Positions 31,700 through 44,012 of a stretch of DNA of 64,000 bases are shown here, piece by piece. The notes beneath the pieces were generated by a model, which was given only the letters and a program-made list of their open reading frames with translations, ran no database searches and was not told where the DNA came from. The translations under genes were made by a program, and so were the position numbers. Origin of the DNA: Datura wrightii (Eukaryota; Streptophyta; Magnoliopsida; Solanales; Solanaceae); the NCBI GenBank assembly GCA_035772735.1, contig JASDFA010000002.1:37902501-37966500 (forward strand), written 5' to 3'. Within the stretch, counting starts at the first letter, position 1. Each line of letters opens with the position of its first letter.

Positions 31700-33060
31700 A
31701 ACACCGCAATCGGTCGAGTCAACCAACCTAACTCCCAACCTTGCGAGTCGATGCACATCCTTCACCAGCTTCTTCTTCCCCTCACTCACATGAGACACTC
31801 TCCATAGAGAGTCTAGTAAGTGTGTCTTCTACTACATTGGCCTTACCCGAATGGTAAAGCACACTCATGTCATAGTCCTTGAGTAGCTCCAACCATCTCC
31901 TTTGTCAAAGATTGAGATCCTTCTGTGTAAACACATATTGTAAACTCTTATGATCTGTAAACACATCCACATGAACCCCGTATAAATAATGTTGCCATAT
32001 TTTCAAGGCAAATACCATTGCGGCCAATTCAAGATCATGGGTCGGGTAATTCTTCTCATGAACTTTTAGCTGTCTGGAGGCATATGCTATAACTTTTCCG
32101 TGCTGCATCAATACACACCCAAGTCCGATTCTTGAAGCATCACAATACACCACGAACCCATTGGTACCCTCAGGTAGGGTCAACACTGGTGCTGAGGTAA
32201 GTCGAGCCTTCAACTCTTGGAAGCTCTTTTCACAAGCCTCTGACCATTGGAATTTCACCTTCTTTTAGGTCAATTTGGTCAAAGGTGCTGTAATAGATGA
32301 GAAACCTTCAACAAATCTCCGATAGTAGCCAACTAAACCTAAAAGCTCCAGATATCTAAAGGATTCACTGGTCTAGGCCAATTTTTCACCGCTTCTATTT
32401 TCTAAGAATCCACCTTTATGCCTTTGCTTTATATCATATGGTCCAAAAATTCCACCGAGTTCAACCAAAATTAACACTTGCTAAATTTGGAATATAATTG
32501 GCAATCCTTGAGAGTCTGCAGCACTACTCTCAAATGAGCGACATGCTCCATCGCTCCGAGATTATATCAGGATGTCATCAATAAATACAATAACGAATAT
32601 TTCCAAGTATGGCTTGAATACCATGTTTATCAAGTCCATAGAAGCTGCAGGAGCATTTGTTAGTCCAAAATAAATAATTGTAAAATCATAATGACCATAT
32701 TGCATCCTGAAGGCTGTCTTTCGGATATCATTCTCCCGAACTCTGAGCTGATCGTACCCGGATATGAGATCTATCTTCGAGAAGCACTTGGCACCCCAAA
32801 GCAAGTCGAATAAATCATCAATTCTGGGTAGAGGATACCTGTTCTTGACGATTACCTTATTTAATTTCTGATAATCAATGCACATACGAAAGGAACCATC
32901 TTTCTTTCGGACAAAGAGAACTGGTGCACCCCATGAGGACTTGCTCCCTCTAATGAAACCCTTATCTAACAGGTCCTTCAACTGCTCCTTCAACACCGTT
33001 AGCTCGATTGGAGAAATTATATAGGGAGGAATAGATATAGGCTGCTTTTTGGGAAGAAGG
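31700..33060 (-). pseudogene. pol: pol: reverse transcriptase and RNase H (E4)
   Basis: RT (32562-32996 open): LLDKGFIRGSKSSWGAPVLF, CIDYQKLNKVIVKNRYPLP, KIDLISGYDQL, FGLTNAPAASMDL, VIVFIDDILI. RNase H (31905-32258): CDASRIGLGCVL, ASRQLKVHEKNYPTHDLELA, VDVFTDHKSLQYVF; the first three catalytic acids (D, E, D) are visible. A stop interrupts after KDLNL. Classic Ty3/Gypsy order RT then RNase H, followed by integrase. Confidence 0.9.
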
Positions 33061-33329
33061 TCAATACCAAAGTTAATCTCCCGCTCGGGAGGGATTCCCG
33101 ATAGATCATTAGGAAAGACCTTTGGTATTTACATAGTACTTGGATAGACTAGATATTTGGGGTCTCGAACGTCGCATACTTAACCCTAAATAATGGTACA
33201 CACAACCTTTGGAGATCATCTTTCTGGCCTTAAGGTAGGAAATGAAATGACCTACAGGCACGGCTGAACTACCCTTCCACTTTAAGACTAGCTCACCCAG
33301 AAATTTGAACTCTACTGCCTGGGTCCTAC

Positions 33330-33600
33330 ACTTAAGTTAGACATAACATGCAAATAGCCAATCCATACCGAGGATAAAATCAAAATCGATCATGGCTAAC
33401 TCTATCAAATCTACTAAGGTGGCTTTCTGAAGGACTGAGATCGGGCAACCTCTATACACCCTTCTAGCTACAATTGAATCACCTACTGGAGTAAAGACTG
33501 AGAAGGGTTTTGACAAGACTTCAGAACTGACTTCGAAGCTACTAGCCACATAAGGTGTCACAAAAGACAAGGTAGCCCCCATGTCTAACAAAGAATATAC
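33330..33600 (-). pseudogene. pol: aspartic protease (E4)
   Basis: LLDMGATLSFVTPYVA gives the active-site region (D-M-G where D-S/P/T-G is usual in this group), then TPVGDSIVARRVYRGC, LVDLIELAMIDFDFILGMDWL. Cuts Gag-Pol during particle maturation; this copy ends in a stop after ACYV. Confidence 0.8.
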
Positions 33601-34921
33601 ATCAAGATGGAAAACTCATAACATACCAGTGACTACATTTGGGGAGACCTCCTACTCCTGGAGGGATGCTAATGCATAGAATCTGTTTTGGCTCTGACCA
33701 CCACCTGTGCTAGTAGATGCCCCCTGATGTGTTGAGCGTGTGGGTGGGGCTGCTGAACTAGAAGCTGGGCCTCTGCCCCTATCATGGTCCTGTCTTGCTA
33801 CGGAAAATCTCTAAGCATGTATCCGGGCTTCCCATACCCGAAGCAAGCACCTGAACCTACCAAGCATTGGCCCGTGTTCCCCCAACCATATCTGCAACAA
33901 GTTGGGATACTAGAATCTGCGGGTCTGCTGCTCTGACCCCTTGAGCCTGATGCTCGCCTCCTCTAATCACGCCTAGGACTGGATGCTCTGACCCCTTGAG
34001 CCTGATGCTCGCCTCCTCTAATCACGCCTAGGATTGGATGGCACACTCAACGCTGAAGATGCTGGGGCTAAGATCTCTAGTGGGTATGCTGTTGGTGCCC
34101 ACCACCTGACCTTGGCTGTGAGAATCTGTGACTATCAATCCTGGCCTTCTTGGTCTCTCTCCCTCTCATATGTGCCACCTCCATCAGCTGGGCGTACAAG
34201 ACTATCTGAGGGAAATCCATGTACTGGTGGAGCATAGCAGTCCTACAATCCTTGTCCATATAGCCCTCCACACCATGAACAAATCTGCTCACCCGCGCCC
34301 TCTAATTAGCCACTAACTTTGGGGTGTACTTCGATAGGCGAGTGAACTCAAGGGCATACTCCTGCACTTTCATTCTCCCTTTCTTAAGATTCACGAAGTC
34401 GGATGCCTTTAACTCCTTCATCCCACGAGGGAAGAACCGATCTAGGAATTATACATGGAACTCCTCCCAAGTGACAAGACCTGCTCCACCGGCCCTACTA
34501 TCTTTCCATTGATGAAACCAGATGTGTGCGACCCCTTTTACCTAATATGAGGCCAACTCTGCATATTCAACCCCATTCACCCCCATGAACTGGGTGATCT
34601 TCACAATCTCATCAATGAACTCATGCGGGTCCTCATCTACTTTTGACCCGAGGAACTTTGGCGGGTTCATTCTCAAGAAATCTCTGACTCGAGCCGCCAC
34701 CGCATTGATATTTTACGAGACATGTGCAACTTCCTGCTGATTGACCTAAGCGATCAAGGCCTACTAGAGAATTTGAATATCTTCCCTAAATTCAGCATGG
34801 GCAACTGGCTCCGGTGCGTAGTGCTCAGGAATGGTGGGGCCTACTGGTGCCCATTTCTGTTGCCATCCTCATGGCCGTATCCATTCCCATTCCTCCTACC
34901 ATTTACTCTATGAGAAGACAT
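33601..34921 (-). pseudogene. gag: gag of E4
   Basis: Start MSSHRVNGRRNG at 34921, matching MPPRRVNGRSN of E3. Capsid fragments are at 34077-34700. The nucleocapsid knuckle near 33800-33850 is ruined: CFGYGKPGYMLRDF lacks the second cysteine, the histidine and the last cysteine. A 55-bp tandem duplication at 33930-34039 shifts the frame. Confidence 0.8.
33930..34039. repeat. 55-bp tandem duplication in E4 gag
   Basis: Two copies starting at 33930 and 33985, nearly identical (GGACTGG/GGATTGG). E3 has one copy at the same place (about 61541-61600). 55 is not a multiple of three. Confidence 0.85.
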
Positions 34922-35114
34922 GATTCTGCAATCACGAATAGCACGAATTAGAAGGATAGGGAGATATTTTATCACATGACAAGGATCAGGAAAGAATGTA
35001 ACATTTCCTAAATATTTTTTAGCCTCTTCGTCATAAGCGTACCGCACTTCACACTTATGAAAATGAATCTACTTAACGCGGCTTTCATACACCCTAGGTC
35101 ACTTCAAACCTATT

Positions 35115-35126
35115 GCTCTGATACCA
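35115..35126 (-). other. Primer-binding site of E4 (tRNA-iMet type)
   Basis: TGGTATCAGAGC in element sense, four bases from the LTR end. Confidence 0.9.
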
Positions 35127-35130
35127 TGGT

Positions 35131-37356
35131 TGTCATGACCCGAGCACAGACCCAAATCGCAATACGAACAAGGAGCCCCGAGAGAATCCAAGTCAACCCA
35201 TGGCACCAAAATACATCTAACTCAATTACTAAAACCGAAGAATCAACATAATAATCTTAGCAGAAGTCAAAAATAAACATAATATCTGTATACACAATCT
35301 GAAGTTGAATACATCTTTTTTTTCTAAGAAGCCTCTTAACATGATGAGTTGATGGGACAACACCCCAACTAACTCAAATGAGCTAAAAACTGAAAAATAC
35401 AAAGGGAAGTTTGAATAAGCATGGTCCTCGGGAGATGAGGACTCACCAACAAGTGGAAGATGCTAATTTTGAAGACTGGCTATGAATGGGGCTGAGTTTG
35501 AGTGCCGGTTCCTGTATCATGAAATGATACAACATAGAATATGCGGTTAGTACGTGAAATGTACCGAGTATGCAAGGTAAGTAAAACCACTTAAATAAGT
35601 AAAATCATTTAAAGACATGTATAATATAAAACATAAACAATAAGAATCTGAGAGTACGGCTTGCATGCATTCTTTCTGAAATCATGATCTCATCAAAACA
35701 TAACATAACATCATAACAGAATCGATTGACTCAAGGCCGAAATGTGATAGTCATGAGTAAAAGTGAACATTGAGTCAAACTCGCTTTAGAACATATATCG
35801 ATGTATAAATCCCATGCATGATGAATATGCATAACTGGAATCATGAGGAACAATGGGAGACTCGTCTTTTAATCGACATACCACAATAGAGCTTACATGG
35901 TCCGAACTATCACACTCAAGTGGGAAGAGTCGTCCAAAGCCTTGTCGGGGCTAGGGACGATACCATGATATCGATATCAAGCTCGTGGCCCAATAGGGTA
36001 GGGGATAGCTCCTAAGGGAGGTCCCGAAGTAATATATATAAGAATAAACCTGCATTGGTGTATAGTTCTGAGGCATAGGGTGATCGACCCTTAGCCTACT
36101 CGGTGCTATACACTACTCCTGAAAATATTCATATGCTCTCCATCATTTTTAAATGAAGCTTACTATAGTCAATTAACAATGCTCAATAATCAAATACATC
36201 TCAAATTTGAAATCATGCATATGATAAGCTTTATCTCAAAACATACCATAAGCTAAAAGATAATTGGGAGTCTTCGCTCTAAACCATATGGTAAGCTTAA
36301 TACGGGAAAATCATAAATCATACTTGAACACGTGGGCATTTCCCAATACCTTAACATGCTTGAAAATACTCAATTCATTTTGAAAATATGATTATAAACA
36401 TGGGTAGCATGAAAATATGCTTTTCATCATAATATCTCATCATAATCATACATTCGTCACAAATCTTATCTTTCATGAACTTCTATAATTGGGCATTTTG
36501 ATTAATAAACTTAGAACATGATTTTTCATTGGAAATAACATAAAACATGGCTATCAATCATAATTAAATAGTAGAAATATATTTAGATCATACCCATGTA
36601 GAGAATTAGGAATTTCATGCATTGGGTTAAAACCCCATAGAATTGACATACGAAATTCATGATTTAAAGAGAGATTGGGCATGGGTGTGAACGGATTCAC
36701 CCATTTATAGCCCTACATACCTGATTATAGATGATTATTTCTCTTCTTGATTTCCCAAGAGGAATTGAAGAGAATTAGAAGAAGAACTAGCTTGATCACC
36801 CACTCTAACTTTCTATCTTCGCATGCATGAATGAGAATGGCCTAAAATGAACTTAACCCTCTTAAAAGTCATCATTCATAACTCAAAACAATGTAGTTTA
36901 GGCCTTAGGATCTTAGGAATTACGCAAAAACACTTACTAAATTTGTAGAAATTAACTTCCAGTTAGTCCCTACGAGGGACATGACGACTTGTCACCTCTG
37001 TCCATGATTCTTGGCATCGTCTGTCAAGTACACTGCTTATCAAGTTATCTGGGATCGTCACATGTGACTTCATTATTCGTTACTGTGTTGTCACCACTCG
37101 TCATGTGCACTGCCTTAATCTCAATCAAACCTTTCCCCGCTGGCCACAACTCATCCGACCATAATTTGTGGTCACGTCTGTGGGATCCAAATTCCCAAAT
37201 TTCAACTCACCTTTTGAGCCTTACCACGATTCACATCGTGACTCATGGTCTGCTCCTACAGGTCACCTCATGACTCATTCTGTGTCCTGATGCCAGTTTT
37301 AAATTTTTCTCCATTTCAAATCTCGAGTTTAATCTTTAAGCTTCTGGGGTATAACA
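35131..37356 (-). repeat. E4 5' LTR
   Basis: Partner of 27733-29992 with visibly more differences than the E1 pair, including several small indels, so E4 is an older insertion. Confidence 0.95.
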
Positions 37357-37361
37357 ACCTT

Positions 37362-38038
37362 CTTCTTCTTCTTCCTCAAGGTACAAACCTCCACTGAAGA
37401 CAAATTTGAGCTTGCTATCTTCTATTAAATGATGAATTTTATGAATTTATTTGATAATATGATTTTGTATTATTCATCTATGAGTGGCTAAATATTTTTC
37501 TAGGGGGAGTGCATGATTGGGGATAAATTAGATCGGTATTTCTAGATTGATCTTATAATTACTTATTTAGTATAAATCTATTATTTTCTCAAAGATATAA
37601 TTGAATTATTCGTACTTGCAAATGTGAATTATGTCTACTATTCTATTTTTGCTTGAGAAGGGGAATATAATATGGATGAGAAAACAATGGTGGTTATTTT
37701 GGTTTTGGTTATATGGGTTTGGGATAGACATAGCCAAAACCCATTCTCATACACCCATTAAAGAGTTGAGGCTGGAGATAGTTCAATTCTTTCCCAAGCC
37801 ATAGTGGATGAATTAATTGAGACCTTGGGATTTGAGAAAACCCAATCAAAAAGGCACCCAAGTTGTTGAAAAACATCAGGTGCTATTCTATCCACAGTTT
37901 TTTATGCATGTGAGTAATTATTTGATTTTTTAGTTAATTTCAATCCAATCGATTCCGCATCAATAGCACACCTCTAGTTGTTGCTCATATTTGTTCACTC
38001 AATTTGGTTGGCTTGATTTGATTGATACTAGATTTTAA
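37362..38038 (+). repeat. E5 3' LTR, middle part
   Basis: Lies between E4 and the solo chromovirus LTR. Contains CTATGAGTGGCTAAATA followed by TTTCTAGGGGGA (37477-37507), a Tat/Athila LTR pattern. No gene. Confidence 0.65.
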
Positions 38039-38457
38039 TGTTACACCCTAAAATTTTTTTTGATGATTATTTGATGTTTATATGTCATATTAAGGTAATT
38101 ATGGGTTGTATATTGTCCGTAGGTGAGGAGGGAAACATGTACAAAGGGAAAAGCAAAGAGTATGTGAAGTTTGTAAATAAGGGTAAAATTTAAATGGACA
38201 TATCTCCAAACATATAATGATTTAGAAGTCCCATAACCTATAAAATAAAAGGTATTTGAGTCGAGATTACAGTGAAAAAAATCGCTCGTCAATCAAAGTT
38301 TGGAGTAAAAAGCTATGCTCATTTGAAGACAGCATTGTCGGGTGGGAAAGCGCCCAGGAACACAGGCGCCAAGACAGGCGGGCAGTAGGCGCGCGTGCAC
38401 GAGGACATGTCGCACGGGCGCCGCACGCGGGCACCTCCCACACCTTGGCTAGCCTGC

Positions 38458-38466
38458 CTATATGAA
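38458..38466 (+). promoter_or_regulatory. TATA-like box of the solo chromovirus LTR
   Basis: CTATATGAA about 420 bases into the LTR, after a GC-rich segment with GGCGCC and GCGCGC motifs. Confidence 0.45.
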
Positions 38467-39033
38467 GTAAAATTGAGCTAGAAATCTCATTTCTACTCCA
38501 TTTTAGTTGATTGTTTTTCAGAATTTAGAGAATTCAAATCCCTATCACATGGTGAAAAGATATCCAAGGTAAGAAACTTCACTCTTGTCACTTTTGGGCT
38601 TTGAAAATAGAACCTTGGAAGAAAGTCATGGCTTGTTGTCGTCCTGTGGTTGATTGTGGTGTTGCTGCATTTTTAGATGATTCTAGGCAGAGGAAAGAGT
38701 AGGAGTTTACTCCTACTTTAACTAATAACATCTCCAAGAAAAGGTAAGTAATTCCCTTTTTGATTTCTTTGAGTTTATGAGGTTATAAATTGGAGAATGT
38801 TGTAGTATTGTGTTGTTGTTTCTTTATGTGTTCTTGTGGCATGCTTCTGCCCAATTTTTCCAGAACTTTGGTGAAGTGAAGTTTCTGCTTGTTTTACTCG
38901 TAAGTTGGACTTGGAAGGAGCCTTAAGGAGTAAGCTTGAAGGAAGATTTTCGGCAAAATTAGAGTCGACTTGCCAAGGTATGTAAAGGCGTCCCTTTCCT
39001 TGTTTTCAAGCACAAAACTAAGTCATTGAATGG

Positions 39034-40452
39034 TGTTCGCGTGATTTGTGGGTATATAAAACGACACGCAAGTGCACGTGGTCGAACAAGTAGTAAGTGG
39101 CTTTAGTAAGCCAAGTATCGATCCCACAGAGACTTGGATGAAGTGCAATCTGCCCAAGTGTACTATATTTTACTTCTAAAAATGCAGACAACAGTGTAAC
39201 CAAAAGTTTGATATTTTGTTTTCTAATTTTTTATACTAAAGCTAAAACAATTATCTACTTTGAGTCTGAACTATGAATGAGAGCATGCTGAGGTTAAACG
39301 AACATGTAATGAAATTGATTATCATCATAATTTGGTTAATCTTTTCCTCCAGTTGCTAGACAAGAACTATTGCCAAGAGATTAAAACTCTCGTATTTAAC
39401 CTCACTAAAGAATCATGAATCATCCACCTACATTTATGTGATTAAATGCAATTCATGTTCTAGCCATACAAATCCAGTTCCTAAATTGACTAATATGACT
39501 TTCAGGTATATTTCTATCCTGAAAGTAAATCAATTCCCAATTTTCCCAAATCAAGTAAAGAACATATCCTATTAATTCACAACTTTCCAATTTCTTGCTC
39601 TCTCGAGTGAAACTGGACTTTTTAGATGTACATTAACGTAGGCCACACATTAATGCAGTAAGAACAAGAGTTAATAGAACAACATGGAAGAAAAGATGAA
39701 AAACCAAATAATCAATGATCACATTTCATCACAATTGTTCATAACCTCAGTAAGAAGAGGAATTAGCCACTCATTTGTGGATTAAACATCTTTAATTGAG
39801 TGTTAATCATACAAGCAATTGAATTAAAGAAGAAAGGAGGAGAGAAAAAACCCTGATATTTTCGTCCCTCAACTGCCTGTAACCCACGTTCTAGCTCCAC
39901 CAAGTCAGAATATTGAAAAATGAACCTAAGTGTTCTATTTATACTGCTGGGAATTTTTCCCGAAATAACGAGCAACGTGTCACGGAGTGCATCGCGGAGC
40001 ACTGCCTCCGTGACACGCTACGGACACGGACCCTCACTAGAATTGGGGGTCCAGGAATTAAGGCCCAACGTGGCACGGCGTGCAACGCGGAGCCAAGCCA
40101 CCGTGCCACGGACCCGACGCGGACCCTCTCTGGAATTTGGGCGAATTTTCCCTATCCAGGCAGAAGGCCTCCGTGATGGCAGCGTGACACGGCTCCATCG
40201 CGGAGCCCCTTTATTTCATTCTGTCCAATGCCTTGTTCCTTGCTCGCATCCAAGTCCAACCCCGATATCGTCCAACATGCATTTTAGCTTCCCGAAATTA
40301 CATTTTACCTGTAAAACAATGCTAATCATGTTGGTTAGTATAAATTCACATTTTATTACCAATTACATGAAAATGTATACACATTGGTAGATAAACAAGG
40401 CTAAAATGATACTTTTGAGTATCACTTGGGCATATAAATTTGCCCAAGATCA
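39034..40452 (-). repeat. Solo Athila LTR (1419 bp), TSD AATGG
   Basis: TGTTCGCG...AAGATCA flanked by AATGG at 39029-39033 and 40453-40457. No internal sequence. TATA box at 39935-39945; first hairpin arms are perfect (39977-39987 with 40006-40016). Confidence 0.95.
39935..39945 (-). promoter_or_regulatory. TATA box of the solo Athila LTR
   Basis: AGTATAAATAG in element sense. Confidence 0.7.
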
Positions 40453-42656
40453 AATGGATCAATATTCCTATGTTTTTAAAATCATATTGAGGCATGTATG
40501 ATCCTGTCCAAAGGGTTGGAAATACTTGGCATAAAGCTTGAATCGTTAAGAATGGTTGAATCGAACAAATGTGAAGCGAAAGGCTAATTTATATACGATT
40601 GTTGCCGTAGTTGTAAATCGAGTCTGATGTACCCTTAACGTGGGCACCATGAGCTGGTCCATTGCAGTATATTGTATATGTGATGTTGAATATATGTTAA
40701 GATCTGGTCACTTAGTGAAATTTTTAGGAAATGCTAAGACGACGACATGTAATTGAACTTAAGCTAAGGAGATGACGCTAAGCCGATTGAGGGTAAATGA
40801 GCTTATTGAAATGACATTTTAATAATATTGTTAGTCCCTCCTATGTGTTTATGTTTTAAAGTGCTTAAGGTAAAGAGTATATTTTATGTGTTCCCTCCAT
40901 AAAGCTAAGCAAGCGGCACATAGAGAATAAGCTAAGTTGATAGATGTTAACGGGGAAAGCGTGGCTGAGTTGTTAATATTTTTGTGAAGTTATAAAAAGG
41001 GAAGAAAAGAGTAAATGTTATCCCTTTTAAGGTAATATGTGAGTAATATGCACTCTGCCCGTAATTTCTTTGTATAACCTTTGAATGACGTTAAAATATA
41101 AGCAAGACGAGGTTTAACAGATAAAGTTGTCAATTAGGTAAAGAGGTAAGTGCGTTTAGGAATTGGTAGAATAGTGAACACGAGGGTAAAGACTTGAGTG
41201 TAGAGTGAATAATGTTTGGCAAAGAAGTTAATATGAATAAGGAAAGTAGAGCTAAATGTTGTTAAATTAGACAATATGGGTTACGATTGTGAACGAGTTA
41301 GGCAAACAACTAGGAAGATTAACCCTATTCTAAATACGTTTAGTAAAAGAGTTATAAATTAAGTTGTTTATGTTCAGTATGTGTTACGTTGATGAATATC
41401 CAGTAAAGTGTTAACCTTCTACGAAATAATTAGAGTTGAACGTCTATAAAATAGTAACTTAAGTTGAGAAGCTCTACTATACCCCTAAAAGATTATGTTA
41501 AGTTATCTATTCTAAGTGTTGAAATTATATACCATGTATGAAAAGGGTAATCCTAAGATCTTCTAAGTCGCTTATAATGATGTAATCTTTCTTAAGCTCC
41601 TCAGATAATTGCGAAAGTTATGTAAGTCAATCCAGCATCGCCAGAATTACGGCTATATTTCTTTATTTGCCTATAAGGCATCACTTATAGAGTTACTCAC
41701 GAGTTCCTAAGTTACAGAGCTCCAAGTCTCAGATACTTAAGTTATGTCTTCACGTCCCTAATTTATGTTGAAATATGCTAGCTAATCTAAGGAGTCTTAA
41801 TACATATGATTTTCATGTTATAACATACAGTTGAATTCTTTCAATTCTATTAAAGTCACGCATCAATATGCTTAGCTCTTGTTGGAGTTATCATTTGAAT
41901 TTCCTAAATTCAGAGGAGAGATTCTCCCATGTACCAATGTTCCTAATATCTATGTAAGTATAAGAACAAGCTATGACATTTACTTAAGCTTAGTTCTTTG
42001 AATAACAGGGAGTCTCCTGGAGGTCACCCCATTAACTAAATATGAGTTATACATTATATAGAATTCTCATATGTTGTATGTAAGTAGTTCAGCTCTCAAG
42101 TCTATGTATATGTTAAGCGTTATGACAATAACTACAAGTTCCTAGTTATAATTTCCATGTTTCCTTGCAAATAAATCAAATGAGTTAAGAAGTATATGTG
42201 CTCGTCTACGTGATAAGCTTGGCAATGAAATTCCAATGTATAATTGTCGATACAGGTAAAGGAACCACTTGGTAGGCAGTATGTATTTGCAATTTCCAAA
42301 TGTTAAAGAATTGTATAGAAATGAGCTCTATGTGTTATATCCAAGCAATATGTTAAATTAGTAGGATTATTTGTAGGACATTATTTGTATGCCTACAAAA
42401 GTACTTATGTGGTCTAACCCTCTTAAAGATCCATCGAGTAACTGAGTCAACATGTATATGTGTAATTTGACAGCTTTACGTGATATATATGCATATTTTT
42501 TTTTTAGTTTTACAAGATATGTTTGCTCACTTGAATTCATGTGTTACGAAAGAGGCCTATTCCAGCCACAAATTTAACATTTGTCATTTATATGCCATAC
42601 GTGTTAAATTAACTCAATATAAGCCATATCGGCCCCATTTATGAATATGATTGAGA

Positions 42657-43008
42657 ATTATTTTTATTTTACCCCGGTATGACACACCGGCTGGAGATAT
42701 TTTTATTTTACCATGGTGTGGTACACCGGCTAGAGATATTTTTATTTTACCCCGATGTGGTACATCGGCTGGAGATATTTTTATTTTATCCCGGTGTGGT
42801 ACATTGGCTGGAGATATTTTTATTCTACCTCGATGTGATACATCGACTGGAGTTACTTTTATTTTACCCCGGTGTGGTACATCGGCTGGAGATATTTTTA
42901 TTTTACCTCGTGTGGTGTATCTACTGGACATATTTTTATTCTACCTTGGTGTGGTACATCGGCTGGAGATATTTTTATTTTTCCACGATATGGTACACCG
43001 GCTGGATG
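42657..43008. repeat. Minisatellite of nine 39-bp units with hairpin cores
   Basis: Unit GGAGATATTTTTATTTTACC plus a palindromic core CCGGTGTGGTACACCGG. Core variants keep pairing: CCGATG/CATCGG and TCGATG/CATCGA. Because 39 is divisible by three, several frames stay open on both strands; these are not genes. Confidence 0.9.
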
Positions 43009-43811
43009 AATTTTATATATGGATTTATGGTTGGCTAGTCGATGGCATTACAATTATATTTTCTTTCTTTTGCATTTCTTAATTGCATTTTCATCTCATT
43101 ATAGAGTTATTATCAGGTTTCGGATTCCAGGTTGTTCCTATTTCTTATTCCTGGTTCAGTTATCTTAAGTTCACTTATGTTACAGTAAGTTGTTATCCAT
43201 TACAAGTTGCATAGTTCCAGGTGATAACTATCCTTTATATGTTTAAGTTCTGAGTCAGTTATTACAAGATTGTTATCTCATGTTTATAGTTTTATCCTTA
43301 CATACCGGTACATTTTATTCGTACTGACGTCCCTTTGCTTGGGGACCTATGTTCCTGCCGCAACTGCAGATAGAGGTCAAGATTGCGAGTTGAGTAGCAG
43401 TTCGTGAGATCAACGGATGGTTGGTGTGCTCCTTTCTTCCTGGAGCTAGGGCTTAGTTATTTATGCTTGAGTTTTGAGATGCAGTTATGGGTATGTCGGA
43501 GCCCTGTTCCAACCATCAGTCAATTTACTCTTTAGAGGCTTTGTGGACTTAGTGTGTACAGTGTTATTCAGTTTGTGGCCTCATTGTCTCATTATTGCTT
43601 GGTTTAGCACACTAGTTGCCTTGGTTGAATTTCAATTGTTTACCCCATATTGTTGAGACCTTATGGGTCTAGTTTATACTTCAATTGATTGTGACAGGTG
43701 GCCTGGATGGCCTAACTGTTACAGTTACATATGTCATATAGCCGGCTTCTCGATCAATCATGAATCGAGTGCCAGTTGTGCCCTACCCTAGTTTTGGGGC
43801 GTGACATTTAA

Positions 43812-44012
43812 TTCAAATTTTGATCTCATTTTGCCCCAACATTTAGTTTTCCATTTTTATTGCAATAATGAAATTTAGTTCAACTCATAGACAACTTTTG
43901 TGCCATCCAATCACTATTCCTTATGGATTCGACCCCAACTCTTAGTTGGGTATTTATATTGCGGTGATCGTTTACACTTCCGCCTTTTGAGGAGTGGATT
44001 TGAATGTCATCA
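43812..44012 (+). repeat. E5 3' LTR, last part
   Basis: Ends GAGGAGTGGATTTGAATGTCATCA, matching the 5' LTR end at 9804-9836. The next five bases, TTCTC, would be the target duplication of E5. Confidence 0.7.

Larger units (their letters stand above)
27733..37356 (-). mobile_element. E4: complete chromovirus-type Ty3/Gypsy element, TSD ACCTT
   Basis: LTRs 27733-29992 (2260 bp) and 35131-37356 (2226 bp) with termini TGTTATACCCC and GTGACA or ATGACA in element sense, flanked by ACCTT at 27728-27732 and 37357-37361. Minus-strand order: LTR, tRNA-iMet primer site, gag, protease, RT, RNase H, integrase, chromodomain-like end, polypurine tract, LTR. It interrupts the E5 3' LTR. All genes are broken. 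Confidence 0.95.
38039..43806 (+). repeat. Solo chromovirus LTR of about 4.34 kb, TSD TTTAA
   Basis: TGTTACACCC...GGGGCGTGACA flanked by TTTAA at 38034-38038 and 43807-43811. Length excludes the Athila solo LTR and its duplication. No internal region, so it arose by LTR-LTR recombination. A GC-rich block at 38340-38450 precedes a CTATATGAA box at 38458-38466. The stretches 40453-42650 and 43010-43800 hold no gene that I can see. Confidence 0.9.
9804..44012 (+). mobile_element. E5: Athila-like element without pol, host of four nested insertions
   Basis: Plus-strand order: end of 5' LTR (9804-9836), primer site, gag, protease, stem-loop module, internal promoter and intron, ORF2, 3' non-coding region, polypurine tract, 3' LTR (27172-27732, 37362-38038, 43812-44012). 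The 3' LTR is about 1.44 kb once insertions are removed. E1, E4 and a solo chromovirus LTR (with an Athila solo LTR inside) interrupt it. RT, RNase H and integrase are absent. The start of the 5' LTR is displaced by the E6/E7 nest. Confidence 0.8.

Noticed and set aside
40453..42650. Search for a gene in the 2.2-kb AT-rich stretch
   Set aside because: Only short frames without motifs; it is the body of a chromovirus LTR bounded by verified target duplications.
42657..43008. CRISPR-like array
   Set aside because: Units are contiguous and all alike, with no unique spacers, inside a plant LTR.
42614..43082. Overlapping open frames with a 13-residue repeat on both strands
   Set aside because: They follow from the 39-bp minisatellite, whose length is a multiple of three; no protein feature or start context supports a gene.
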